DNA of 64,000 nt, taken from CAZTDP01 sp964612565 (GTDB lineage Bacteria > Patescibacteriota > WWE3 > UBA101185 > UBA10185). The position numbers and the translations under genes were made by a program. Shown here piece by piece: positions 1 through 9,718 of this stretch. The first letter of the stretch is position 1; each line of letters opens with the position of its first letter. The notes below the pieces were generated by a model. It was not told the DNA's origin and searched no databases. It worked only from the letters and a program-made list of their open reading frames with translations. The stretch covers positions 1 to 64,000 of the forward strand of contig CAZTDP010000003.1 of the NCBI GenBank assembly GCA_964612565.1, given 5' to 3'.

Positions 1-1290
1 ATCGACGAAGTTCACATGTTAACTTCCGAAGCGTTTAACGCTTTACTCAAAACATTGGAAGAACCGCCAAGGAACACAACTTTCATTTTATGCACAACCG
101 AATCCCACAAAGTTCCCGACACAATAAAATCAAGATGCCAGGTTTTTAAATTCAAACGCGCAGGTGTTTCTCAACTTGTAAGCAAACTTAAAGAAATAGG
201 CAAGGAAGAAAAAATAAAGCTTGATGACGAGGACTATCAAAAAATTGCTCTTGCCTCACTGGGGGGCTTTAGAGACGCTGAGACGCTGTTGGAGCAGGTA
301 GCCGAGGGCGATATAAGTGTTGACTCGCTTTTGGGTATGAACTCGAGAGACGTTTACATAGATTTTGTTTCGGATCTTGCTTCCGGTGATGCTGCTGCAG
401 CTTTAACTTTACTAAATAAAGTTTTTGAGGACGGCCTTGATCTTTATACTTGGACAGGCGAACTTTTAAGATATATGCGAGATCTTCTTTTTGTAAAGTC
501 AGGTGTTCCAAATGCAGTTAGCGGAGTAACACCTGAACTTTTGACAAAAATTACCTCACAGGCCGAAGTTTTAAATATTTCGTGGATAAACAGTGCTGTC
601 GAGATTTTGCTCGAAGCTCATTCAAAAATTAAGTCATCTTTTATTACCCAGCTCCCGCTGGAGGTTGCTGTACTTAAGATAACCGGTCTTTCAGATAGTG
701 ATGTTTCGAAATTTTCGAAGCCAAAAGGCACGGAGCCCAAACCTAAAGTTGATCAGGAAAAAACTTCAAAACCTAAAGAAAAAATCGTAGTTGAAGATGC
801 CCCCGAAGAGCTTTTAGAAGTTATTTTAGAAACAGAAAACGAAGTGGAAACCTCCGAAGATGCTGCGGATGAAAAACATGTTGATTCTGAAGCAACTGGG
901 GATGCAGCTGTAATTTCAGTTGAGGAAGTGGAGGAGAAGTGGAAAGATTTCTTAAAACAAAGTAAGGATTTAAACCACTCGCTAACCGCTCTTCTTAAAT
1001 CTGTAAAGGTTGTCGGTGTTGAAGGAAGAATTATTCTTTTAGAAGTTTCGTACAAATTTCATAAAGAGCGTCTTGAGGCACCCTCTAACCGCACGTTAGT
1101 TGAGAGTTTGTTAAACCAAATTTATGGTCAGACACTCGGAGTAAAGTGTGTCTTATGCAAAGAGCCGCCAAAAAGAGTACGGGCCGGAGAAACCGGAAAT
1201 TTAACCGATATGAATGTTGCGCCCGCCCAGGCTGCTTTTAATAGAAATGCTGTTATTGATGCGTTTGACGGCGGTCTTCCGTTAATTTGA
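1..1290 (+). CDS. dnaX: DNA polymerase III subunit gamma/tau, 5' truncated
   Basis: Clamp-loader ATPase subunit of the replicative polymerase. The frame is open from base 1 and enters at the Walker B region (IDEVHML), so the Walker A part lies upstream of the window. Visible are the clamp-loader block LLKTLEEPP, the sensor-1 region (FILCTT) and the SRC motif (KSRCQVF) carrying the arginine finger. These are followed by the lid and collar helices, then an acidic, Glu/Val-rich linker (about residues 235-300) and a C-terminal domain, the usual tau layout. It lies 12 nt before recR, a very common bacterial pairing. It ends in TGA, which argues against the TGA-to-Gly recoding of Gracilibacteria/SR1. 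Confidence 0.95.
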   Translation: MDEVHMLTSEAFNALLKTLEEPPRNTTFILCTTESHKVPDTIKSRCQVFKFKRAGVSQLVSKLKEIGKEEKIKLDDEDYQKIALASLGGFRDAETLLEQVAEGDISVDSLLGMNSRDVYIDFVSDLASGDAAAALTLLNKVFEDGLDLYTWTGELLRYMRDLLFVKSGVPNAVSGVTPELLTKITSQAEVLNISWINSAVEILLEAHSKIKSSFITQLPLEVAVLKITGLSDSDVSKFSKPKGTEPKPKVDQEKTSKPKEKIVVEDAPEELLEVILETENEVETSEDAADEKHVDSEATGDAAVISVEEVEEKWKDFLKQSKDLNHSLTALLKSVKVVGVEGRIILLEVSYKFHKERLEAPSNRTLVESLLNQIYGQTLGVKCVLCKEPPKRVRAGETGNLTDMNVAPAQAAFNRNAVIDAFDGGLPLI

Positions 1291-1302
1291 TAGAATATTC
1301 CG

Positions 1303-1962
1303 GTGAAAATACCTCAACCCATTTTAAATTTAATAGAATCATTTGAACGCCTCCCCGGCATCGGTCCAAAAACTGCCCAGCGGCTTACATTCCATTTATT
1401 ACACTTTCCAGAAGAAGAAATTGCGCGCTTTTCAGATTCCTTATTGGCCTTAAAGAGGAATACCAAACTATGTTCAGTTTGTAAAAATGTGACGGAATTT
1501 GATGTATGCTCGGTGTGCGACGATCCTTCGCGAGACAAAAGGGTTGTGGCCGTAGTTGCAAACCCATTGGACGCTTTTGCCATTGAAAAAACCGGCTACA
1601 AGGGCGTTTATCATGTTTTACACGGCATAATCGACCCGCTAAATAATATGGGGCCCGAAGAGATCTTTGTAAACGAGCTTATTACTAGGATTGGCAGCCT
1701 GGTAAATACAGTTGAATTTGACGCTTTAGATTTAAAACCGGTTGAAATAATTTTAGCTACAAACATGAGCATGGAAGGTGAGTCCACAGCAATGTACGTC
1801 ACAAAGTTAATTAGGGATCGTGGTTGGGGGCAGGATGCGGTCAAAGTAACTAGAATTGCTCGAGGCTTGCCTGTCGGCGGTGATGTTGAATACGCCGACG
1901 ATGCAACTTTGGGTCGTGCACTTGACGGTCGTTCGGAGGTGGCGGATCCGGCTTTAGCCTAG
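1303..1962 (+). CDS. recR: recombination mediator RecR
   Basis: RecR works with RecO (and RecF) to load RecA on gapped DNA. The 219-aa product has the family's normal length. It shows an N-terminal helix-hairpin-helix (LPGIGPKTAQRL), a four-cysteine zinc finger (CSVCKNVTEFDVCSVC) and a Toprim domain starting near VVAVVANPLDAFAIE. The C-terminal motif GLPVGGDVEYADDATLGRAL is typical. The start is GTG. A TAGAAT hexamer at 1291-1296 sits 6 nt before it, so this gene may have its own leaderless promoter as well as dnaX read-through. Confidence 0.96.
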   Translation: MKIPQPILNLIESFERLPGIGPKTAQRLTFHLLHFPEEEIARFSDSLLALKRNTKLCSVCKNVTEFDVCSVCDDPSRDKRVVAVVANPLDAFAIEKTGYKGVYHVLHGIIDPLNNMGPEEIFVNELITRIGSLVNTVEFDALDLKPVEIILATNMSMEGESTAMYVTKLIRDRGWGQDAVKVTRIARGLPVGGDVEYADDATLGRALDGRSEVADPALA

Positions 1963-2015
1963 ATCCGATCCCGAGCTGGGTCGGACCCTGCTAGTGTGAT
2001 AAAATCAAGCAAGGT

Positions 2016-3404
2016 ATGAGAATATATAACTCCTTAACAAAAAAAGTTGAAGAATTCAGTCCCTTAAACTCGGAACTAGTTACAATGTACTCCTGCGGTC
2101 CTACGGTTTACGATTACGCCTCTATAGGAAACTTTAGGACATATTGCTTAACGGATTTTATAAATCGTGTTTTGCTGGCTAGTGATTATAAAGTCAAGTT
2201 TGTCATGAATTTGACTGACGTCGGCCACCTTACCGGAGACAACTTGGGGGATGCAGATACCGGCGACGACAGGCTGGAAAAGTCTGCCCGTAAAGAAGGA
2301 AAAACTGCGTTAGACGTTGCCAACTTTTATATCGAAAAGTTTTTGCAAGACTATGACAAATTGAATTTTTTAAGACCCGACAAGTTTACAAGAGCCACCG
2401 AGTACATTGAGGAGCAGATCAAGTTAGTTAAGATATTAGAAGACAAAGGCTACACTTACACAACATCTGATGGCGTATATTTTGACACATCAAAGTTTGA
2501 AAGTTACGGACAGTTATCCGGGTATACAATCGGCAATATTATGGAGGGAGCCAGGGTTGAACCCAATCCGGAAAAGAAAAATTCTACAGATTTTGCGCTT
2601 TGGAAGTTTTCGTCAAAAGATGACAATCGTTCACAAGAGTGGCCCTCACCCTGGGGTGTTGGGTTCCCCGGGTGGCATCTTGAGTGTTCTGCGATGTCTT
2701 TGGCAGAACTTGGCAGTACATTGGATATACATGTTGGAGGAGAAGACCTGAAGATGATTCACCATCAAAATGAAATAGCTCAAAGTGAATGCGCAACTGG
2801 TAAAAAATTTGTTCGCTATTGGGTTCATGGTGCGTTTTTAACAGTGGATGGTGGTCGAATGGGTAAAAGTTTAGGAAATTTCTACACAGTTAGCGACTTG
2901 GAGAAAAGAGGGTTTGACCCTATGGCGCTTCGTTACTTTTATATGACATCCCACTACCGAAGCAAATTAAACTTTACATGGGATTCGTTAACGGCTGCTC
3001 AAAATGCGTTGAAGAAATTATATGATTTGGCAAGAAGTTACAAAAGAGAAGAGTCGGCCAAAGTTTCAAAAGAATTTTATAGAAAATTTTTAGACAAAGT
3101 GAACGATGACATTAATTTGCCTGAGGCTATTGCTGTGGTTTGGGAAATGATGAAAGCTGATATTCCGGAGCCTGAAAAATTGGCCACACTTTTGAAAATG
3201 GACCCGATCTTAGGTTTAAAACTTGAGGAACATTTGGCATATGAGACTCCTCAAAAAGTTATAGATCTTGCAAAAACGCGAAACGAATATCGTAAAGCCG
3301 GGATATGGGATAAGGCCGATGTTGTAAGACGCCAAATTATTGAGATGGGCTACGAAATCGAAGATATTCCGGACGGAAAGTTTAAGTTAAAACGCAAAAT
3401 ATAG
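2016..3404 (+). CDS. cysS: cysteinyl-tRNA synthetase
   Basis: Charges tRNA-Cys. At 462 aa it is a full class I synthetase with its Rossmann fold at the N-terminus. Zinc ligands are visible: Cys in MYSCGPTVYD, Cys in HLECSAMS, and His/Glu in IHHQNEIAQSE. The KMSKS loop is RMGKSLGN. The HIGH signature is SIGN (DYASIGNFRTY), with the first His replaced by Ser, which is unusual. The C-terminal DALR-like helical domain is present. A TAAAAT hexamer at 2000-2005 precedes the ATG by 10 nt. The gene converges on the secreted-protein gene, with an 87-nt spacer that shows no clear terminator. Confidence 0.95.
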   Translation: MRIYNSLTKKVEEFSPLNSELVTMYSCGPTVYDYASIGNFRTYCLTDFINRVLLASDYKVKFVMNLTDVGHLTGDNLGDADTGDDRLEKSARKEGKTALDVANFYIEKFLQDYDKLNFLRPDKFTRATEYIEEQIKLVKILEDKGYTYTTSDGVYFDTSKFESYGQLSGYTIGNIMEGARVEPNPEKKNSTDFALWKFSSKDDNRSQEWPSPWGVGFPGWHLECSAMSLAELGSTLDIHVGGEDLKMIHHQNEIAQSECATGKKFVRYWVHGAFLTVDGGRMGKSLGNFYTVSDLEKRGFDPMALRYFYMTSHYRSKLNFTWDSLTAAQNALKKLYDLARSYKREESAKVSKEFYRKFLDKVNDDINLPEAIAVVWEMMKADIPEPEKLATLLKMDPILGLKLEEHLAYETPQKVIDLAKTRNEYRKAGIWDKADVVRRQIIEMGYEIEDIPDGKFKLKRKI

Positions 3405-3491
3405 TTAACGCACTGGCGCTGTTTGGCATGCCTTTTAATCTTTTAGATACAGCCTCAAAATAGAAGCTGTTACTATTAAAAACACAAAGTA

Positions 3492-5423
3492 CTACAAAGT
3501 ACTAAGCCACCTAACCGCGTTGTATCCCATAAAATCCTTAAGCTTATATCCAAACCTTGGTTCAAAAATAAAGTTTTCCGATGGAGTGTTGTTGTTATTG
3601 GTTCCTTGCAAAGTTCGTTGAAAAACAAACTTATTAGCCGCAAAAACGCCGTTTAAATTTAGGATTTCGGTGTTATCACCTTCGACAATGTCGTAAGCGG
3701 TGTAAAAATTATGGTCGGTAACAATTGCGGCTGTAACCTGAGTCACAGCTTTGGCAATCTTTACGTCTCCCGAAACAACAAAAAGCACGGCACTGGAATT
3801 TGAAACGGCCGTGTTTTTATCAATTGTTAAATTTCCGTTTACAAACACAATGTTTTTAAAAACAGCCGAACCATAGTTAGAAGGAATTGTCGAATCGTTT
3901 AAAGTTAAATTTCCGTTTTTTCTAAATACACCGTCGGACATTGGAAGACTGCTTCCCATATCGGAGTACGATTTAACGCGGCCAATGAGATCGTTGTAGC
4001 CTACACTGTAAGTTGGCGGATTATTTGTTATTTTCCAGTCATGACTGCTTGTAAAAAAATCAATTTGAGTGTTTCCGGCCTCAATAACACTGTCGGTATT
4101 GTCGCCTTCGGCTTCGGAGAGCATATCAATTCCATATTTACTGCCCACAATGCCTCCACCGCGTATTTTTATCCACGGGCCGTTGATGCAAAGATCCTTA
4201 GTACTGGTGTTTCCGGCCAGGTCTTCGGAATAAAATCTAATAGTTTTGCAAATATTCCAGTTGCTGTTGCAAAAGCTTGTCTTTGGAGCAAGCAAATACG
4301 CCGAATGTACGCCTGGCAAAAACGGCGGGGAAATTAAAAATAGCCAATTATTAGCCTGCCAAGTAGATCCGCAGTCCAAAATGTTGCTGTATTTTCCAAA
4401 CTCCGGATGAAGCTCAGTTCTAATTTGATATTTATCTGTAAATGTAGAAATTCCCGATATCGGGTCATCCACTTCGGTGTATACCCAAAGTTGATAATTT
4501 GAACCAAGTAACCCTCTGAATGCTCCTGAATTATGCCAATTTCCCGGAGGTGTTTGGTCTACTTTTAATGTAGTACTCCTCGTTGTTTCCGTATTTCCGG
4601 CTCGATCGGTAGAGTAGTAGTAAACAGTATGGTTCCCATCCGCAGAAACCGAAAAATTAGCTTCTTGAGTACTAATAGACTGACTTATATTTACGGCATC
4701 AAACCAAGCTGTCCCACTGCCGCTTAGCCCGGGTTCTATATAAACTCCTATTGCCGTAGAACTGTTAACAACAAAATTGCCGGATATTTTTGTCCATTCA
4801 TTTGTACCTGTTAACGCAGAACTTTGTCCGATCAAGCCGTAAGTTATATTTCCGGCAGTGTCCTGATTAACACTATAAATTTTAAAGTAAACACCTGGAG
4901 ATGCAGTGACTGATTCAGTCTTAACCCATACCTCAGCACTCATGTTGCTGTAAGGGGAAGAAACAGCATAACTAACAGAATTATTAATTGAGTGCCAAGT
5001 TGAATTTGTGCTGGATATTTTTATGGAAGCCGTTTCAAATCCGGTTAAATAATTTGAAAAATCCTTGGTGTAAGTTGTTTGTGCATCGGTAGCACCGATA
5101 TCCCAGTCTAACGTGTCAATAGAGGAACTTGTATCTCCCTGCTCAAAAGATGGATTAGGCGCAAGATTTAGAGTGTCATTAAAAGTTGCCGTTTGCCAAA
5201 TTCCTGTGTCGATTTTGTAGTTTATGGTTTGAACACCACTTTCCAGGTCTGTGGCTGAAAGGTTTATACTGACGGGTGTTACATACCAATTGTTTTTGCC
5301 GTTAGGAAGGGCAGGGGACTTAGTAAGTGTTGTAACAGGGGCGGTTGTTTCGGCTAATGTTGATGGAGTCATTATTATGCATAAAAGGGCCGTTGAAACT
5401 AGGGCAGTCATGATTTTATTCAC
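3492..5423 (-). CDS. large secreted protein with Ig-like/OmpL47-type domains
   Basis: Probable cell-surface or exported protein of 643 aa; no specific function recognised. With the GTG start at 5423 it begins VNKIMTALVSTALLC, a signal peptide with likely cleavage after STLA. An OmpL47/Ig-like segment follows (about residues 30-70), then a carbohydrate-binding-like beta sandwich (about 85-240), a further Ig-like repeat (YYYSTDRAGNTE), and a C-terminal beta-rich region with repeated 'GNLTL/GNLTI' turns. The open frame extends upstream to an ATG at 5501. A TATGAT hexamer ending 6 nt before the GTG, with TTGCAA 18 nt further up, favours 5423, and only that start puts the hydrophobic core near the N-terminus. 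Confidence 0.75.
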   Translation of the reverse strand: MNKIMTALVSTALLCIIMTPSTLAETTAPVTTLTKSPALPNGKNNWYVTPVSINLSATDLESGVQTINYKIDTGIWQTATFNDTLNLAPNPSFEQGDTSSSIDTLDWDIGATDAQTTYTKDFSNYLTGFETASIKISSTNSTWHSINNSVSYAVSSPYSNMSAEVWVKTESVTASPGVYFKIYSVNQDTAGNITYGLIGQSSALTGTNEWTKISGNFVVNSSTAIGVYIEPGLSGSGTAWFDAVNISQSISTQEANFSVSADGNHTVYYYSTDRAGNTETTRSTTLKVDQTPPGNWHNSGAFRGLLGSNYQLWVYTEVDDPISGISTFTDKYQIRTELHPEFGKYSNILDCGSTWQANNWLFLISPPFLPGVHSAYLLAPKTSFCNSNWNICKTIRFYSEDLAGNTSTKDLCINGPWIKIRGGGIVGSKYGIDMLSEAEGDNTDSVIEAGNTQIDFFTSSHDWKITNNPPTYSVGYNDLIGRVKSYSDMGSSLPMSDGVFRKNGNLTLNDSTIPSNYGSAVFKNIVFVNGNLTIDKNTAVSNSSAVLFVVSGDVKIAKAVTQVTAAIVTDHNFYTAYDIVEGDNTEILNLNGVFAANKFVFQRTLQGTNNNNTPSENFIFEPRFGYKLKDFMGYNAVRWLSTL

Positions 5424-5491
5424 ACTTATATCATAAGATAGATGCCTTGTTTGTTGCAATGAGAAGGTTGCTTTATAGACAGAAGTTTGCG

Positions 5492-5497
5492 TAGAAT
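5492..5497 (+). promoter_or_regulatory. -10 element of the 5507 gene
   Basis: TAGAAT ends 9 nt before the ATG at 5507. TTGCTT at 5468-5473 lies 18 nt upstream as a possible -35. The predicted transcript has a leader of only a few nucleotides. Confidence 0.5.
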
Positions 5498-5506
5498 ACA
5501 TTAAAT

Positions 5507-6926
5507 ATGGTTACTTACGCAGTCCCGGAAAAAAGCGGTGAGGAAGCAGTTCAGGAAGCTCATGGCGGCTTATCACTAGCAGTTATAAGGCAAAACGGTT
5601 CTCAGTCTCTTGAACAGAAAAAAGACAGCAGTGGTGATGAAAAAGATTGGAGGGCGTCAATAGAGAAACAAGCACCCGGTATTTTTGAGAAGCCTTCTTT
5701 CAAAAATTTTTGGATATTAAGCACTAATTTACAGTCGGAGTGGATCCCCAACCTTATTATTGAGCAAACACAAAACGGTGTTTCATTTGAGGACGCACGC
5801 AATAGTGCAGAATTCCAGGCTTTGTCCCTGCGACAGCACGTGTTGGACAAGTACTTAGAAAATCCTGATTTAGATCAGAAAACAAAAATTGACATGATAG
5901 GTTTGAATTTAGCTTTTTTTGTCGTGTCTTACAGCAAGGATGATTCTAAACTCAGTGATACCTCATCTATGGAAGAAAGTCGCTTACTAGCCTCTTCAAT
6001 AGGCAGCCTTGTAGATATAGGAATTGATGAAATAGACCAGTTGGAAAGGATATTTAGGGTCGTTAGAAAATCCCACGCTATCTCCTCGGAATCTTTGGAA
6101 AATAAAGCGGACTGGTACATAACTGAAATCAGACGAATAGACCAGGAAAACACTGTACGTAAGCAGAAAGCTTATGACTTTCAAAGCAAGGGCAGATATG
6201 CCAAAAAAGGAGAGGAATTTTCTATAACGTCGCTCGAAACCGGTATTAGATGCGAGATAGCTACCTTTTACGGTTTTAGGGCCCTAATCGAGGCGGTTGG
6301 GTTAGAAGAAAAAGTTAAAATGGTTAAAACCGACCCCGATATGGATTTGACAGGTGGTTTGGACTTTTTATTTGTGGATATAAAAACAAATATTCCTGTA
6401 TTAGGCATCGATACCAAAGTGGAACAAAGGGACAAATTAGGTCTAAGACTGGTTGCCGGCAACCTTGCTCCTACAAATAATTTGGAAGTTGATGAACTAT
6501 CTAAAGATATTCCTGCAAGTGCCTTTTCTTACGCCCGTCGAAATAAATTAAATGTCTTGTCGGTTCGATTGCCGAGATATTTAGTTACAGACCCTCTTTC
6601 GGCCGACGGCATCACGAGCACGCAAAATATTATAAGAGATGATATAATGGCTCGTACGAATTTGCTAAACAGNNNNNNNNNNNNNNNNNNNNNNNNNNNN
6701 NNNNNNNNNNNNNNNNNNNNNNNNNNNNNNNNNNNNNNNNNNNNNNNNNNNNNNNNNNNNNNNNNNNNNNNNCCGTGCAAATCTGCCCCTAAAGATTTCC
6801 TTTCAAATAAAAATAGAACTTCCTGAGCTCTTGAAGAGTGGGGTAATAGTGCAAGAGACGGAAAAGGCAGGATTGTGTATTCAAAAGTATCAAAGTAAGG
6901 ATTTAATAACAACAATAACTATATAA
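5507..6926 (+). CDS. unrecognised protein, interrupted by scaffold gap; possible PD-(D/E)XK fold
   Basis: I do not recognise this gene. The first 388 codons are continuous to the gap at 6673. The N-terminal half is predicted helical and charged. Near residues 285-305 the sequence GLDFLFVDIKT followed by VLGIDTKVEQ places an Asp and then D-x-K on adjacent strands, as in the PD-(D/E)XK nuclease core; this is a weak inference. After the gap the frame starting at 6774 stays open for 50 codons (ISFQIKIELPELL...) and stops at 6926. This is probably the true C-terminus, because gap length is arbitrary and the frame kept by a literal 100 N stops early at 6826. It lies just upstream of the methyltransferase-domain gene. 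Confidence 0.55.
6673..6772. other. scaffold gap (100 N)
   Basis: Exactly 100 N, as in the two other gaps, so the true length is unknown. It falls inside the 5507 gene. Confidence 0.98.
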
Positions 6927-6958
6927 AATTATAGATCAAGATAGTGTAAAATGAATGT

Positions 6959-8755
6959 GTGCCCAATCTCTCCGAAACTATTAGTAGTATTAATCCTCAC
7001 GTTCAGGAGGATGAAAAGACAGGTATTCGACAATTTTTCAGTCCTTTAGAGCCTGTTGTTGTCGCAGATCGGCAGGATCCTGTAGAGCGAGGTTTTGAGG
7101 AACAGAGAGTACTCGCTGAAAATTCGTACAGAAGTGAATGGAACAACCTTTGGGACCTTTCCTTAGAGGCTAGCAATGTACTTTTAAAATTTTCAAAAGA
7201 TTCTGTGGAAGTGGTTTCAGATGAGGATGTTAGAGCTGTAGGAGTCATGCTACAAATGCGAAGTCGGGTTAATCCAAAGCTTTACCCATCGGATGAGAGA
7301 ATTTTGGGTTTTAAACCTGCAGAGGTTTTGAACGAGGCCTATTTGTGGGAGGGCTCCGGTATCCAAGTTAGAGTATCCCCGGAGCAACTTGTTGATAGAT
7401 TATTTCAAATAGATACTGATATCAATGACAAATTAATTCGTGAGGTAATGACAAAGGGGGATGGCCGTGTAAGAAGAGATTTGGCTAATTATGTCGCCGA
7501 AAAGTATAAATTGTCTTATTCTGGGGATAGTGATGCAGAGACCAAACTAAGAGAACTCCTATCTCTTATTGTAATAGAGTCGGCTACGCGTGGGGAAGGG
7601 CTTGCGCTGTATCTTTCAATAAGAGCTCTGTTAGAAAAAGGTAGGCAAGATGAAATAGAACATTCCCTCTACGACAGTTCTCTGACTAAAGAAGCTAGGA
7701 TGGCGGTTGCTATACAAACTATTCGTGCGGAAGAAAATATTATTCCTACAATGGATCGGCTTGCACACGGCGCAAATTCCGATACGAGGGAGGATGTAAG
7801 AGCGCAGCTGCAGAGTATATATAGTGATCTGAATGGTTCTAGAGTATCGAAAATATTTTCAGAATTATCTGGAATTTATGGTGAAATTAATTATGCTGAG
7901 TATGCTCGCAATAATGAAAGGCTGAATCAAAGAGAAGTTAGATTGGTAGTAGACGAAGTTTTAGATCATTTCTATAATCAAGGATCATCGGACACAGAGG
8001 TTCTGTCATCAAAGACATTACTTGATATTGGTGCAGCAACGGGAAGAAACGCGTTACCGTTGTCAGGTACTGGATTAAAAAAGGTTATTGGTTTTGAATA
8101 TGAAAATCATTATGTCGGGCAAATGCAGATGCTGGCCAAAGAGAAGGGGCTGCCTTTGGATGCAGTAGAAGGAGACTGGAAACAATTATCTACAATTTTA
8201 GAGGAACGAGGATATCCAAAGGGATCGATCGATATTTTTATAAGTCTTAATAGGACTGGTATGCACAATAGAATGCCATGGGACATGCTCCATTGGTTTG
8301 ATGAAATTGGTCAGATAGCGTCCGCTGATTGCATAGGCATAGTTGATTTTCCAAGTACAGAGGTAGGGGTAAATGCTGAAGAGATGAATGCCCTAAGAAA
8401 AAACCTGGAAGCCTACGGGATAGGGGAGTATTTTCCATTCCCACAGGTACAAGTATTCGACGGTCCAGACGAAGGACATAAATTCCATCGTCTTGCTGTA
8501 ACCGATGAGCAAGCTGAAATCTACTTTAAAATTACTGGTTTTAGGGTTGTTAAGAAGATCGAATCCATTTGGGGGAACAATCGCGAGTTTCACAACAAGT
8601 ATTACGTTATTGAACGCGATCCTAATTTTGACCCGGAGGCAATTAAAGCTGGTATGGCACTATATATGCACAAATTAGGAATTAAAGGCCCGGCTGTACC
8701 ATGGGAAATGCGTATAGAATCCTTAGATTCAACACTTAAGGAGTTAGTGAATTAA
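6959..8755 (+). CDS. large protein with C-terminal SAM-dependent methyltransferase domain
   Basis: The 598-aa product has an N-terminal helical region of about 330 residues that I do not recognise. A class I methyltransferase domain follows: motif I LLDIGAATGRN, an acidic residue ending the second strand (VIGFEYENHY), and SIDIFISLNRTG around motif IV. The substrate cannot be told. It starts with GTG, and TAAAAT at 6947-6952 ends 6 nt before it, so the transcript is probably leaderless. The C-terminus overlaps the convergent TrmB-type gene by 20 nt. With the preceding gene it forms a pair of unexplained large proteins. Confidence 0.65.
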   Translation: MPNLSETISSINPHVQEDEKTGIRQFFSPLEPVVVADRQDPVERGFEEQRVLAENSYRSEWNNLWDLSLEASNVLLKFSKDSVEVVSDEDVRAVGVMLQMRSRVNPKLYPSDERILGFKPAEVLNEAYLWEGSGIQVRVSPEQLVDRLFQIDTDINDKLIREVMTKGDGRVRRDLANYVAEKYKLSYSGDSDAETKLRELLSLIVIESATRGEGLALYLSIRALLEKGRQDEIEHSLYDSSLTKEARMAVAIQTIRAEENIIPTMDRLAHGANSDTREDVRAQLQSIYSDLNGSRVSKIFSELSGIYGEINYAEYARNNERLNQREVRLVVDEVLDHFYNQGSSDTEVLSSKTLLDIGAATGRNALPLSGTGLKKVIGFEYENHYVGQMQMLAKEKGLPLDAVEGDWKQLSTILEERGYPKGSIDIFISLNRTGMHNRMPWDMLHWFDEIGQIASADCIGIVDFPSTEVGVNAEEMNALRKNLEAYGIGEYFPFPQVQVFDGPDEGHKFHRLAVTDEQAEIYFKITGFRVVKKIESIWGNNREFHNKYYVIERDPNFDPEAIKAGMALYMHKLGIKGPAVPWEMRIESLDSTLKELVN

Positions 8756-9533
8756 TTGAAGGCTGCACTTCTTTGTAGTCTCCGGCCTTTTCCCAAGCTA
8801 ATGTAAACATAGCCCGCATTGTATTAGCAATAAGCTCGTTTTGAACAATAATTCCGACTAGATCCCTATCTTTGTGAAAGTTAATAAAGGCCACCTTACT
8901 TCCGTAGATATCAACTTCTATGCCGATAGGAAACTTTTCCTTCGGGACAGTTCTTGTTTCCCGCTTTTCAGCTTCATCTTTACTTACATAAGTTTTTGTC
9001 TTTGAATCCTCCGCAGTAATAACTTTAGCCCATATATTGGCCTCGGCTCTTTTTTTGCCGTAGGTGTGCGAGAGCCAGTCATATACCTTTGGTTCAACCT
9101 CGGAGGTTTGCAGTATAGCCCAAATCTCTTTACCTTCTTTGAGAGTGTCATTGTAGACCTCTTTAATGCCGTTTATACCTTCATATATCTTTACGCCCGG
9201 TTTATTATCTGTTGTTTTGAAGGCTGATATAAGCTGGGGTAGGTAAGTCTGCAAAGTCAGTTGATGGTTCTGAGCTTCTTTCAACTGTCCCTCTACAAGT
9301 TCCGATAGTTTGTAAGGGTGCTCAGCTCGGAAGTGAAGTTTCTTTTTAACTGTTAATTGCGAGGCTAGTCCTTTATTTTGGAGATCGTAGAGTGTTTTAT
9401 AAACAATCCCTCTTTTTAATCCTGACTTTTTAATAATATCTAAAACTGGTAAAACCCCATGTTCAAGCAGGATGTCGTAAACAATTGCTTCTTTATCTTT
9501 TAGTCCAGATTCTTTAAGAGTTTTTAAATACAT
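8736..9533 (-). CDS. TrmB-family transcriptional regulator
   Basis: DNA-binding regulator of 265 aa. The N-terminal winged helix reads LKDKEAIVYDILLEHG...SGLKRGIVYKTLYDLQNKGLA, the pattern of TrmB-type sugar-responsive regulators. The rest is a coiled linker and a PLD-like effector domain (VKIYEGINGIKEVYNDTLKEG). The frame opens at ATG 9542, but the second ATG at 9533 fits better: the family starts about there, and TTGACA at 9567-9572 followed 17 nt later by TACCTT leaves 10 nt to it. It is divergent from the accessory island's promoters, so it may control them. Ligand unknown. Confidence 0.8.
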   Translation of the reverse strand: MYLKTLKESGLKDKEAIVYDILLEHGVLPVLDIIKKSGLKRGIVYKTLYDLQNKGLASQLTVKKKLHFRAEHPYKLSELVEGQLKEAQNHQLTLQTYLPQLISAFKTTDNKPGVKIYEGINGIKEVYNDTLKEGKEIWAILQTSEVEPKVYDWLSHTYGKKRAEANIWAKVITAEDSKTKTYVSKDEAEKRETRTVPKEKFPIGIEVDIYGSKVAFINFHKDRDLVGIIVQNELIANTMRAMFTLAWEKAGDYKEVQPSINSLTP

Positions 9534-9566
9534 AACTAACATAAAGGTAGCAAAGTCCTAATACTA

Positions 9567-9622
9567 TGTCAACATACACACTGTCAAAGCAACTTGACAG
9601 CAGCATTAACCTGTAGTAATAT
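9567..9622. promoter_or_regulatory. divergent promoter region with TGTCAA-N6-TTGACA inverted repeat
   Basis: On the plus strand TTGACA (9594-9599), 17 nt, TAATAT (9617-9622) forms promoter P1 reading into the island. On the minus strand TTGACA (9572-9567), 17 nt, TACCTT reads into the TrmB-type gene. TGTCAA at 9582-9587 and TTGACA at 9594-9599 make a perfect 6-bp inverted repeat, which is either an operator or overlapping divergent -35 boxes. Confidence 0.6.
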
Positions 9623-9682
9623 GTACCTGTGATACAGAGAAAATGTCCTGTACAGCGTCTGTTGTAATACCATCAAAAGTAC

Positions 9683-9711
9683 TTGACAAATATTAAGCTA
9701 TAGGATATAAT
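9683..9711 (+). promoter_or_regulatory. consensus sigma70-type promoter P2
   Basis: TTGACA at 9683-9688 and TATAAT at 9706-9711, separated by exactly 17 nt, match both consensus hexamers perfectly. Predicted transcription start is near 9718. No open reading frame begins within the next kilobase, so the product is an RNA. Confidence 0.85.
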
Positions 9712-9718
9712 GATTGCA

